Assembly: GCA_963693315.1 (NCBI GenBank)
Contig: OY856186.1
Span: 460,707,272-460,771,271 of the forward strand
DNA: 64,000 bases
Source of the DNA: Diogma glabrata
Lineage: Eukaryota > Arthropoda > Insecta > Diptera > Cylindrotomidae
Direction of reading: 5' to 3'
Shown here: one piece after another, positions 11,067 to 22,677 of the stretch
How the letters are laid out: each line of letters begins with the position of its first letter
Position numbering within the stretch: position 1 is the stretch's first letter
The notes under the pieces: model-generated
Told to the model about the DNA's origin: nothing
Database searches by the model: none
What the model saw: the letters and a program-made list of their open reading frames with translations, nothing else
Program-made: the position numbers and the translations under genes

Positions 11067-11766
11067 TAACTGATAATTTTTAAAATTATTCAAGTTGCGT
11101 TTTGTATGAAATCTCATATTTGTTTTTGAATTTGTTCTCCTTTCCCCCTTTTGCAGCGCCATGGTGACAAACACGGCAACAAAAAAATCGCCCTTGTCTA
11201 TCTTCTTATATATATAAAAATCACATGTCACGATGTTTGTCCGCGATAAACTCCGCAACAACGTAACCAATCTTAATAAAATTGTGTTCAGTGTGTGTAT
11301 AATGGTCTAACTTGAGAGATAGGATAGTTTTTATTTTGATTGAACGTCTAAATATTTTTTAATTACGAATTAAATGTTAAATATGGATAGTTCATAAGCA
11401 AACTTTCAGATGGCGGCGTAAATTAATTAATTTACTGTCAAACCTGCTTTATCGACTTTTTAATCATCCATGTAGGGCCCATATAGACTATCAAATATGT
11501 TATTGAGCGATTATTTTGTTCCGGTGTTTGCTGCAATGGCACTGCAAAAGGGGGAAAAGAAACGAAATTCAATAAAATTTATATGGGATTTCATACAAAA
11601 CACAACTTGAATAATTTTAAAAATTATCTATGAAATTTCTCATTTTGCTACAATTAAACAATTTAAATTTCTTTTGGCGCTGCAAAAGGGGGAAAAGAGA
11701 ATAAATTCAGTAAAATTTATATGGGATTTCATTCAAAACACAACTTGAATAATTTTAAAAATTATC
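11067..11766. repeat. Three copies of a 90-bp repeat, one inverted
   Basis: The block with GCAAAAGGGGGAAAAGA and ATATGGGATTTCAT is present on + at about 11,540-11,630 and 11,677-11,766 and inverted at 11,067-11,158. A linker with ATCTATGAAATTTCTCATT follows the first copy and reappears near 12,372. No gene. Confidence 0.65.
11201..11260 (+). other. Second Helitron-like 5' end
   Basis: A|TCTTCTTATATATATAAAAA followed by ATGTTTGTCCGCGATAAAC closely matches insect Helitron 5' termini. A matching 3' end is not found with confidence. The + strand helicase tail at 31,692-31,916 could belong to the same element if the hAT inserted between them. Confidence 0.45.
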
Positions 11767-11772
11767 GGTTGT

Positions 11773-11981
11773 AATACCACGAGTCATTGAAATTTTTTCG
11801 AAAATTTGTTGATTTTACGAATTAAATTATTTAGCAACACTGCGAATCAAAGCGCACAATAAACCACGAGTCCGAAGGACGAGTGGTTTAAGCAGTGGTT
11901 TGATTGAGCAGTGTTGCTTCAAAATAATTTAATGAGTAAAATTGAAAAATTTTCGAAAAAATTTCAATGATGAGTGGTATT
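11773..11981. repeat. 209-bp near-perfect palindrome (foldback MITE)
   Basis: The tips are AATACCAC and GTGGTATT; the arms carry ATTGAAATTTTTTCG and its inverse and GCAACACTG / CAGTGTTGC. The centre is CCACGAGTCCGAAGGACGAGTGG. Almost the whole unit is double-stranded when folded. No ORF. Confidence 0.85.
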
Positions 11982-12593
11982 TAATGAGATAATTTTTTTT
12001 TAATTATAATTTGTTTAAAATATAATTATTAGTTTCTTAATAAAATTTTTTCTACTTATTATTCAATAATACAAAATTATGTAAAAATGCAATTCACAAA
12101 TAATAATAAATGTCCGTTTTCATTCACAAATGGTTGCATGTTTATGTTTATTTATCAAAAATAAATTACAAATTTATAACAGTTATTCGCCTACTAAGAT
12201 AAAATTATATTTCATTTTGTTAGAAGAAAAAATGACAACAAAGAATTTTCATAACGACAAAGCAAAATTATCGACGACAAGAAGAATTGCCGACAGTTAA
12301 AGCAGAGCCTACTGTTTAAATATCATAGTTTGTATGAATGAAAAATAAAATTTCTGACAGCAAAAAAAAATTATCTATGAAATTTCTCATTATACTACAA
12401 TTAAATAATTTAAGTTTCTTTATGAACTATTACTGACAATTACTGACAATATTGAGCATAATATATAAAATACTTTATTTTCTTCTGTCCTCCGTAAAAG
12501 AAATAGGAAAATAGGTTAAATTTTTCATACAAGTTTGTATGGGAAATTTTGGCAATTTTCATGTTTGAGTGACTTAAGAATAATATTTTATAT
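11982..12593. other. Gene-free AT-rich spacer
   Basis: No coding signal. It holds a second copy of the ATCTATGAAATTTCTCATT linker and, near 12,183, a TTATTCGCC end of the dispersed repeat. Confidence 0.6.
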
Positions 12594-12649
12594 ATTACGC
12601 TCAGAGGCGTAGCTAGGGGGGGGGCGGGGGGGGCGGTCCGCCCCGGGTG

Positions 12650-13660
12650 TCACCCGTTTTGGGGTGACACCCGAACGTAAAAAACTTAAACAAACCATCA
12701 CAATGTTTTCAACGATAAATCACTTCGAAACCGTTTTGGGGTGACACCCGAACGTAAACAACTTAAACAAACCATCACAATGTTTTCAATGATAAATCAC
12801 TTCGAAACCGTTTTGGGGTGACACCCGAACGTAAACAACTTAAACAAACCATCACAATGTTTTCAACGATAAATCACTTCGAAACCGTTTTGGGGTGACA
12901 CCCGAACGTAAACAACTTAAACAAACCATCACAATGTTTTCAATGATAAATCACTTCGAACCCGTTTTGGGGTGACACCCGAACGTAAAAAACTTAAACA
13001 AACCATCACAATGTTTTCAACGATAAATCACTTCGAAACCGTTTTGGGGTGACACCCCCGAACGTAAACAACTGAAACAAACCATCACAATGTTTTCAAC
13101 GATAAATCACTTCGAAACCGTTTTGGGGTGACACCCGAACGTAAACAACTTAAACAAACCATCACAATGTTTTCAATGATAAATCACTTCGAAACCGTTT
13201 TGGGGTGACACCCGAACGTAAAAACATAAACAAACCATCACAATGTTTTCAACGATAAATCACTTCGAAACCGTTTTGGGGTGACACCCGAACGTAAACA
13301 ACTTAAACAAACCATCACAATGTTTTCAATGATAAATCACTTCGAAACCGTTTTGGGGTGACACCCGAACGTAAAAAACTTAAACAAACCATCACATGTT
13401 TTCAACGATAAATTACTTCGAAGCCGTTTTGGGGTGACACCCGAACGTAAAAAACTTAAACAAACCATCACAATGTTTTCAACGATAAATCACTTCGAAA
13501 CCGTTTTGGGGTGACACCCGAACGTAAAAAACTTAAACAAACCATCACATGTTTTCAACGATAAATCACTTCGAAACCGTTTTGGGGTGACACCCGAACG
13601 TAAAAAACTTAAACAAACCATCACATGTTTTCAACGATAAATCACTTAGAAACCATTTTA
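12650..13660. repeat. 77-bp minisatellite, about 13 copies
   Basis: Each unit starts CGTTTTGGGGTGACACCC and includes AAACAAACCATCACAATG and GATAAATCACTTCGAAA. Units differ by a few bases (CAACGAT/CAATGAT, AAAAAC/AAACAAC, one with CACCCCCG). The GGGGTGACACC core also sits just inside the right end of the hAT near 30,190, so the array was amplified from the subterminal region. The region 13,661-14,890 that follows is AT-rich with no gene. Confidence 0.9.
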
Positions 13661-14890
13661 ACCAGGTTATCCATATAATTTTAATTTATAAATTGTGATA
13701 ACTTATAAATGTGTCCTATAAAGGTGTTATTGGTTCCAAAAGAATCTATTCTACTTTTTAAAATTTTTGAGTTATTACGTGAAATAAAATTTTAACAATA
13801 TTAATCGAATCAACATGTTGAGCATTGAATCCCATCACCACAATTACTCAATAGCTTTGAATATTCCTATAGACACCATATTGACCGTTTTTTACGATAT
13901 ATTATTTAGTATGCAAGCATAATTATTTAATGACCAGGTCTGAAAACACATATGCTGAATAATGTATAGGAAAAGTGGTTTACGTCGATAATGTGGCACC
14001 CTTTGTCGATAGGGTGGCACCCTTGAGTTACAATGTCTCTATTCCAAAATTATTTCTAAAATATCCGCTTAACCTTACTACCTAATATATGTTTTACATT
14101 TCAAACAAATTAATTGCAAACACCTAAGGAAACTAACAAACAATCAAATTACCGTGTTTGTAAATGATCTCAAAATAATTTTATTTCCTTTATCTTGAAA
14201 CTCAAAGAATAAATTGAACTAGATCGTTTTTCAATGGACACAAAAATAATTACTGTGGAATAAAATGGCAGTTATGCAATTACTGCAGTTTTGCAAATTT
14301 TTGTAGGTTGATACATACTCATACTGTTTGTTTTCAGTTTTATATATTTATATATTTGAATTAAATGAAAGTTTATCATTTAAAAGTACATTTTGTTGGG
14401 TTTTAAATACCTTGGAAATTTCAAACTCATAAAGTGATTCTTTTAAAGATCCTTGGCTACATAAATGTAAAGCCTTCAATTTTTTTTTTAAAAGTGGTGT
14501 AGCTATTGTTATTAACTATGTAAATGGTTTGCAAAAATAAACTTTAAATTTTGTTTATTTTTCTTCTTAGGCAGGTATTCCTTAAATCAGTCTTTAAAAC
14601 ATTTTCCGGTTTTCCCGATGTAAAATTTTTCACAAAAATCACATTCAATTTTGTAAATTATTGAGCATGATTCTAATTGGATATTTAATTTTGGTTTCAA
14701 TTCTTTATATAAAATATCTTTTAGGATTTCATACTTATATTTTTTTAAATAGTTCCTTATAATATTAGGCTATGATTTGTATATTCCATTTTATCAAATA
14801 TTATTTAATATAAGTTGTTACAAGGCAATTTAAATAAATTAATTTTCTTGGCGGTGTATTTAGTCGTTAACACAGTGTACTTATTATGAA

Positions 14891-15172
14891 CTATGTCAAA
14901 ACCCCCGGTATAGAAGCCATCTACATTTTTTAGCACAATAAAAATCGTGAACTTGTAGCGCCATTTTGAAATTAAAACTCAATATAAAAAAAATTCAAAA
15001 AATCGCCATAACGCTCATAACGCCATCTGGAAAAATAAAACTCCATATAAAAAAAATTCAAAAATATTTAATCAAAAACACTAATCCAATTTTTTGCATA
15101 TGGCAATGTTCATTGTTTATTGCAAATGGCGTGAAACGGTATGGCTATGATATATCGGGGGTTTTGACTATG
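14891..15172. mobile_element. MITE with CCCCCG-containing inverted ends
   Basis: The ends are CTATGTCAAAACCCCCGGTA and the inverse of CGGGGGTTTTGACTATGT, about 280 bp apart. Internally it repeats AACTC..ATATAAAAAAAATTCAAAAA twice. The flanking GTACTTATTATG / GTACCTATTATG suggests a target duplication but the exact length is unclear. The 84-codon frame inside is not convincing as a gene. Confidence 0.6.
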
Positions 15173-15282
15173 TACCTATTATGTATCCTACAAATATATT
15201 TAGAATTAATGCTTTGCTGATACCTATACTATAATTAAAAATATTTTTTTAGATTTCATTTAGCAAATATCCCAAAAAATAA

Positions 15283-17157
15283 ATATGCCACGAGGAGTTC
15301 ATAATTTTTAAAGAAAAAGTTGGTTCCAGCAGAGAAAGACCAAATCTATAAATATTTTACAAAACCCGATGATATCCAAGGTTCATCAAAAGAAACTGAT
15401 TCTCACGTTGATGCAACGAATGTTTCAGAGAATATTGGCTCATCTTCGGAAAGCAACAGCAACAATACAGAATTAATAATGATAACCTATGATGACGAGT
15501 TAGAAAGGAATAATGAAAATGACAGTGATAATGCCGCTAATGCTTCTACTATTGAAGACAGTATTTGCATGGGTGAATCACTTCAGACTTAAGAGATGTA
15601 TCACATTAGAATATACTCGTCTCTGGTAATGTTCGCATTGAAATCATAAAAAAAGAAAGTGAACATTTTCAAAATAGAGAAGGGTCGTTTGTTACTGTAT
15701 CTAGACACGGGTTAGACATAAAAGGTGATGTTCGCCATCTTTCTGAAGAATGGTTTTATAAAATGATGAATAATGGTGAAAAAATTCTACGGCCATGGAT
15801 TGTTTATTCTCCTGTAAATAATAACTTGCGTCCTGTATTGCTTCTGTTGTCGTGTATTTGCTGTCACCAATAATAATAATACAAAATCAACATTTACTAC
15901 TGGATATCAGAAGCGGTGGAAACTAAATCCCAAAGTGGCCGAGCATGAAACTTCAAATGAACATCTGGAGAATTTTGAAAAGTGGAAAACTTTGGAAATG
16001 AGGTTAAAAATTCATAAAACGATACGAGACGCAGCCTTGCAATTAATATACAATAAAAAACAGAAGTGGAAACATCTCTTATCAAGATTATTGGATATAA
16101 CTTTGTTTTTATCTAAACAAAATCCAGCATTTCATGGACATAATGAAGGACAAAGTTCTTCAAATAAAGGCAATTTCTTAGAACTAACCAAACTATTGTC
16201 AAAGTATGATGTAGTGTTAAAAGAACACATTTTGAATTTGGAGCATGGTAAATCACCAAAAGTATCATATTTGTCACCAGATATACAAAATGAGTTCATA
16301 AATGTTTTAGCGATCCACATAAAGTTTAAGCTTGTCAACGAAATTAAATCGGTTAAATATTTTGGAATTATGTTTGATAGCACACCTGACATTTCACATA
16401 TTGATCAAATGTCAGAAGTGATTCGTTACGTGAAAATTGATTATAGTAAAGTGGAAATCAAGGAAGTATTCCTTGGATTTTTTCCTTTACGTGGAAAAAA
16501 GCCGCTGATTTAAGCGATGAAATTCTTACACTGAAAAAAAAATTGAAGTAATGATAACCTCATCTCGAAGTTGGCAGTTTATTATTCATGCAAAGAAAAG
16601 ATATTTACAAACAATTTCACCGTGATTGGGACAACTACTCAGTACTCAGTAACATTTTCCTGATAACAGAATGAGGTGTAATTAAAATATAAAGTGCTAT
16701 CCAATATAACAGTAGTTGAATAAAGTTAATAACTATTTCCATGAAAACATATTTCTTTGACCTTATATCATGAATTTTTCATTTTAAAATTTAAGTATTT
16801 GAGATTAATTGAACTATATTTTATTTCCACATAAATATTTCATCTGATTGTCTCAACTGCATCGGCTTATCATTGTACCGTTGTTGAATCAATCTCGTAT
16901 TTCGATTCGCCATATTTGCCCGCACGGTGAGGTTGAGACAACTGCATTTCGATTGGAAATAAGATATGTTTTTTTCAGTGTAAAAATCTTGAAAATGATG
17001 GTATAGATGTTCTGAATTGTCGCTCCCAAAGGTTATGATGATGCAGCTGTTATGAGTAGTATACATGGAGAAGTGCAAACTATTATTAAAGCAAAAAATA
17101 ACAAAGCAATTTTTGTGGACTGCAAAGATCATTCAATTAATTTATACGGCCAACATT
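15283..17157 (+). pseudogene. hAT transposase, N-terminal and middle part
   Basis: Family: hAT transposases with a TTF-type zinc finger, as in ZMYM-like elements. Pieces in order: KDQIYKYFTKPDD with an acidic Ser-rich linker (to 15,592); the TTF finger region with DVRHLSEEWFYKM, NGEKILRPW and a Cys cluster (15,720-15,870); AEHETSNEHLENFEKW, a helical block ending GNFLEL, YLSPDIQNEF and YFGIMFDSTPDISHIDQ (15,935-16,510), which holds the first catalytic Asp; and, after the MITE, CRSQ..YDDAAVMSSIHG and FVDCKDHSINLYG (17,000-17,157). Frames change several times, one at an A-run near 16,498. The LTR element interrupts it at 17,158. Confidence 0.9.
16529..16980. mobile_element. 452-bp MITE with TA target duplication
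   Basis: The ends are CACTGAAAAAAA and the inverse TTTTTTTCAGTG, flanked on both sides by TA (16,527-16,528 and 16,981-16,982). Removing the MITE and one TA restores the transposase frame as SDEI-LKNLENDG. The TA duplication suggests Tc1/mariner mobilisation. No ORF of its own. Confidence 0.85.
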
Positions 17158-20100
17158 TGTAATGAAGCGCTTTCTTATTGGCGAACCAATAAGAAGGACA
17201 TAGCAGGAAGCGTACCTAGCGAGATTGATTTTCAAGCCCCAAACTAGCTTCAGACCATGGGAACGATAAAGTAACCCTGCTACTTCAGCACAAATACAGA
17301 CATGTACGCTATTCACGAAAATTTGCAGAAATGGAAAGGAATACAAGTGGAAAAACGAAGACTCTGGCGACCCCATTGGCGAAAGACCCACGATCAACAC
17401 GTCCAACCCCTACGTTCACTCACATATGCCCACACACACACACTCCCACACGCACACACACACACACACACGCTCACACATACACACACACACACTCTCA
17501 CACCCCCTTATCATTATGGCCGTAATAATGAAATAAATTTACTCACCCCATGATTAAACCCCGTCCTCCTATTCGAATTCCATCAGCCCTCCATCAGTGA
17601 TGATTCATCCAACAGAAAATTGACGAATAATCCACTGGTGCGTGAACAATTCAGCAACAATAGCAAATAAGTGGTGTAAATAATGAGTTGAAACTCCGAT
17701 AGTATCAGCAAAAAAATTGTATATGAATAATCAGTTGCAATAACCAAACTTTAGTAAAAATGTTGCGTTGAAAATACGATAATATCAGCAAAAATTGTAT
17801 ATATAAATAATCCGTTGAAATAATCAAACTTTAGTAAAAATGTTGCGTTGAAAATACGATAATATCAGCAAAAATTGTATATATAAATAATCCGTTGAAA
17901 TAATCAAACTTTAGTAAAAATGTTGCGTTGAAAATACGATAATATCAGCAAAAATTGTATATATATAAATAATCCGTTGAAATAATCAAACTTTGGTAAA
18001 AATGTTACGTTGAAAATACGATAGTATCAACAGAAATTGTATGGTGATAATCAGTTGAAATAATCAGAATTTGGCAAATATGTTGCGTTGAAAATACAAT
18101 AATATCAGCATAAATCGTATATAAATAATCCGTTGAAATGATCAGAATTTAGTAAAAATGTTGCGTGGAAAATACGATAATATCAGCATAAATTGTATAT
18201 AAATAATCCGTTGAAATAATCAAACTTTGGTAAAAATGTTACGTTGAAAATACGATAATATCAGCATAAATCGTATATAAATAATCCGTTGAAATAACCG
18301 AAATGTAGAAAAAATGTTGCGTTGCAAACACGATAATATCAGCAAGAATTGTATATAAATAATCCGTTGACATAATCAAACTTTGGTAAAAATGTTACGT
18401 TGAAAATACGATAATATCAACAGAAATTGTATGGTGATAATCAGTTGAAATAATCAGAATTTGGTAAATGTGTTGCGTTGAAAACACGATAATATCAGCA
18501 AAAATTGTATATAAATAATCCGTTGAAATAATCAGAATTTGGTAAAAATGTTGCGTTGAAAATACAATAATAACAGCATAAATCGTATATAAATAATCCG
18601 TTGAAATGATCAGAATTTGGTAAATGTGTTGCGTTGAAAATACGATAATATCAGCAAAAATTGTATATAAATAATCCGTTGAAATAATCAGAATTTGGTA
18701 AAAATGTTGCGTTGAAAATACAATAATAACAGCATAAATCGTATATAAATAATCCGTTAAAATGATCAGAATTTAGTAAAAATGTTGCGTAGAAAATGCG
18801 ATAATATCAGCATAAATTGTATATAAATAATCCGTTGACATAACCAAGATTTGGTAAAAATGTTGCGTTGGAACAAGGTACGGTAAGAACAGCCAAAACT
18901 TTGCTACAAATAATGCGTTGAAGCAAATGGCAGTAGCCCCAATTTTATATTAACGATGCGTTGAAACAATTTCGCGATTCCGCAATTTATAATATGCATA
19001 ATTCAATCATTCCGTATACTAAATGTGAACCAAGATGGCCATTTAATATCATAAAAAAAAATATAACCACAAATTCAACAAAACGGCATATTCTAGAATC
19101 CGTACACTAGAGTGATCGATTGGCGTATGTTCATCATTGTGGATTGTGACCTTCCAATTAATAACACATGAATTTATTATCCGAAAAATGGATTTTGATT
19201 ATATTCAATACAAGTTTAAATTTAAATTCAAAAAAAAAACACAACAGTTTCTTGGATAATTACTTACATTAGATTGTAATAAATGAATAGCAACAACTAA
19301 CTGACCTTCCGTATGTTACAAACTTTTAATTGATTGCAATCACAAAACATTTATATAATTTTTTTCTTATGGTAATTAATTCTTCTTTTCTTTCTTACGG
19401 CACAATTTATTATCCGTAAAAAGAATTTTGATTATATTTAATACAAGTTTAAATTTAAATTTAGAAACAAAAACAACAGTTTCTTGGATAATTACTTACA
19501 TTACGTTGTAATAAATAAATAGCAACAACTAACTGACCTTCCGTTTGTTACAAATTTTTAATTGATTGCAATCACAAACATTTATATAATTTTTTTTCTT
19601 ATGGAAATTAATTCTTTTTTTTGTTACTTTCGTACGGCACAAACAGATAATATTTTTTTTCTTTGATAACTTTACACTCACAATTTTTTTGTTTTAATTG
19701 GACACGTACATTTTGACTAAATAAATTAAATAAATTACGCTTATATCAATTAAGCTAATACTAGATTTTATCACTTAATTTTTTTTAAAAAAAATCGATT
19801 TAAATAGCGCACCGGACATGCAATCATAATCTGGATGAAATTTTTATATCCATCGACTGAATGCCACGAGAGATGTCAAACAACTCACAATGTAATAATG
19901 AGAGTCTTCGTCTCCGTCGAAATTAAACTAAGAGCGAGTTTGGGTGTATAAAAAACACATCACAAACATATAATTTGTTTTTAATGATTTTTTGTTGTTT
20001 GTTACAAGACGCAAACATATATAGATTTTTGTATTTTCTTTTGTTTGATTTTTTTGCACAACACAAAACAAATGAATTTTTCTTAAATTTTGCTATCGGG

Positions 20101-21122
20101 ACGCTACATTTAAAAACAAATTTTCACTAATTGAACTATTTTAAAATAATTTGGTCTAATTAAAATTTACACTACTTAAACCCAAACTTAATTTTAAGAT
20201 GAAAAATACATGAATTCAAAATTCACCTTGTTAATTTTGAGATTCATGAGAAATGATTGACCAAAGACATAAGAGATTTTAATAATTGACAGACCGCATT
20301 ATATAGCCAAAAATCTTTGTCTCGAAAAAACTCGAATACGGTGTTTTGGAAATTAATTTCCATCAAGTTTTCAATTGTTGGGAATTTTTCAAAATTACAC
20401 AAAACCGTTCGTTATTTGATACTATTGCACAACGACAAGGTTGTAACACAAAATATTTCCGACCCATCAACAACATTCACCATTGAATTCAAAATGAATC
20501 AAATGCAAGTTCAATTGGTGTTATGGCGTTTAGATACTGCAAACTACAATACAAAATCACATTATAGTGAAACGGAAAAATTATTTTGAAAGAAAATAAG
20601 ACAATAGAATGTTTAACAAAAACGAGATATTAAATCTTTGAATGTTGATGACTGAAAAAAATACGCACAGCCGACTTAGGGTTTAAAAAAAATTAATTGT
20701 TCAATTACGGTTGATGTTAGAGAATTCAAACTTTTAGTAGTTTATTGAATGTAACCATAGCTCGCGTCAATTTTAGGGTGTTGTAAAATTAAATTCTGAT
20801 TAAAGTTTAGCGGTTATACGGATGATGATTAAAGAAAATTATCAATTAATTCAAATTAACCAATACTATATTATATTAATGAATAAATAAATCAGGGTAA
20901 TTAGTGCCATTTTCCCTCTCCTATACGTCCGTCCACCTATTGCAGATTTAGTCAGATTTTAAGAAATATAAGGAAACTATGGGTTAAGGAAACTACATGA
21001 AATATGACTATTGATGACGAAGGGATGAGAATCTATTACAAGTGGTACAGATTAATATAAGGAACAACAACTAAGGAAACTGCGACTATAATATTCTATA
21101 TTATCCCAGACTATCCATTACA
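17158..21122 (-). repeat. 3' LTR, 3,965 bp
   Basis: It matches the other LTR at a constant offset of 8,010 at both ends, so there is no net length difference even across the minisatellite and CA run. I saw no base difference in the blocks compared by eye. It contains a CA-rich stretch (17,430-17,505), the 80-bp minisatellite, a pair of 230-bp direct repeats around CAACAGTTTCTTGGATAATT (19,140-19,400 and 19,405-19,640), and an ATG-less 90-codon frame at 20,317-20,589 with no recognised similarity. Confidence 0.95.
17680..18880. repeat. About 80-bp minisatellite inside the LTR, about 15-16 copies
   Basis: Each unit carries TGTTGCGTTGAAAATACGA, ATATCAGCA, AAATAATCCGTTGAAATAAT and a CTTTGGTAAAA or GAATTTGGTAAA tail. 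Two unit types alternate in the middle. The same array is present at 25,690-26,890 in the other LTR. Confidence 0.9.
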
Positions 21123-22641
21123 GAACAAGTGCTTTTTGGACGAACACCTACGACCAAAAAGAAGTTGAAAAAGGCATAGGCTGGTCGCCAATAGACCTTG
21201 TATATACATATTAGCTGGGTGAAGCACCTCGACGTACCACAGATTAGCAATCAATGCGATCGGTATTACAAACTCAGTCTCAGCAGAAACAAAGTAACAA
21301 AGTATATATGATTATACAAAAAAACTTTTGGGAGGGGTATCGATAAAATCAGTATTCTACTCTATTGCAAGCGGTGGATAACTAAAATCTTCCAGACCCA
21401 ATTTCGGGCAGATCTGGGGGATCCCGAGACTCTAAAGTCACAAAAAAAAAATAAACCAAACCAATTTACTACCAAACTTGAGAATGAAGTAACAATTGAC
21501 CTACTTTTTTAATGATACATACACCAAGACTCCTGTTCTCATATTAATCAGGCTCGAACCCTACACCTGAGCTCACTAGTCTCATGCTCTATTGACTAAG
21601 CTAGCCGGGCTATTACATAATTTAAATTTTAAAATTAGAAATTTAGAACCCAAACCGAAAGATTCCGAAAAAAAAGAAAACTTCTGCAACCAGAAGCATG
21701 TCCTCAGGAATGAAAAACGGCAGCGAAATAGAACTGAGCAGAATCCGGGATGATTCCATTCAATATCAGACAAAAATAAATCTTCAAGAAAAATACAATT
21801 CATTACTTAAAAGCTGAATGTAAAGATGAAATACATGATCGTGAAAAGCCATTAGCGAAAGTCCAAGAACGTCCTCGCAAATTATTAGAGGTTCAACCTA
21901 TTGATGGTCAAGTAGCCGAGAAATGTCCAGAGGATAATATTTGCTTGAAATATTTGTATTTTCAATATAAATGAGAGATGGCGAATCAACAATAAACATA
22001 TACCATTCAGACCTTAAGCTAGACTGTCCTTCGAATGGTAGACACCTCTTCGTTTGGGAAGCCAGGTCTTCCAGCTGATAAGCAGCGCTACCTCCCAACT
22101 TTCAAACTTTGGCTTCGCAAATCTTTGTGAGAGCGCTACAGATAATTGTCTGCAGTTTATCTGCATCGCTCAAAATAATATTACGACAGAATACAATATT
22201 TTTGTTTTTGCGAAACCCCCATGAGATGAAGCTGGTGGACTGTGGGCCCTTGCAATACACTCGTCAGTGCATTCCTCGGGTAACCACAATCTCCAAACCT
22301 CACCCCCTGGAGGAATCTCAATATCTAAACAAGCCAGTATTTTACCTGGCCTGAAATTAGGTTATCTGCGAATACAAGGGTAGACGATGTCTGAGTTTAT
22401 TGTCGGCAATAGATCTATCAATTATTTTCTTAAATTCATTCAATTCTCTAAGGGTAGCATAGGTGATTCAATATACTTGCCACTGACAGAATTTCTGGTT
22501 GTCAATTATTTGAGAATTTGGTGAATCGATTGATTCATTTCTACTATCATTAGCATCATAAATTTTATCATATTTTAACTTTTCCACATCGTAACAAAAT
22601 CAACAACTTGATCTTTTGAACTTGGAAATTTTTAAGACTGA

Positions 22642-22677
<36 letters not shown>

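Noticed and set aside
12650..13660. CRISPR-like array
   Set aside because: Units are head-to-tail with no unique spacers, in a eukaryotic transposon; a minisatellite is the right reading.
17302..17553. His/Thr-rich ORFs over the CA repeat (also 25,312-25,563)
   Set aside because: Product of the CA-rich microsatellite in the LTR; no homology or start context.
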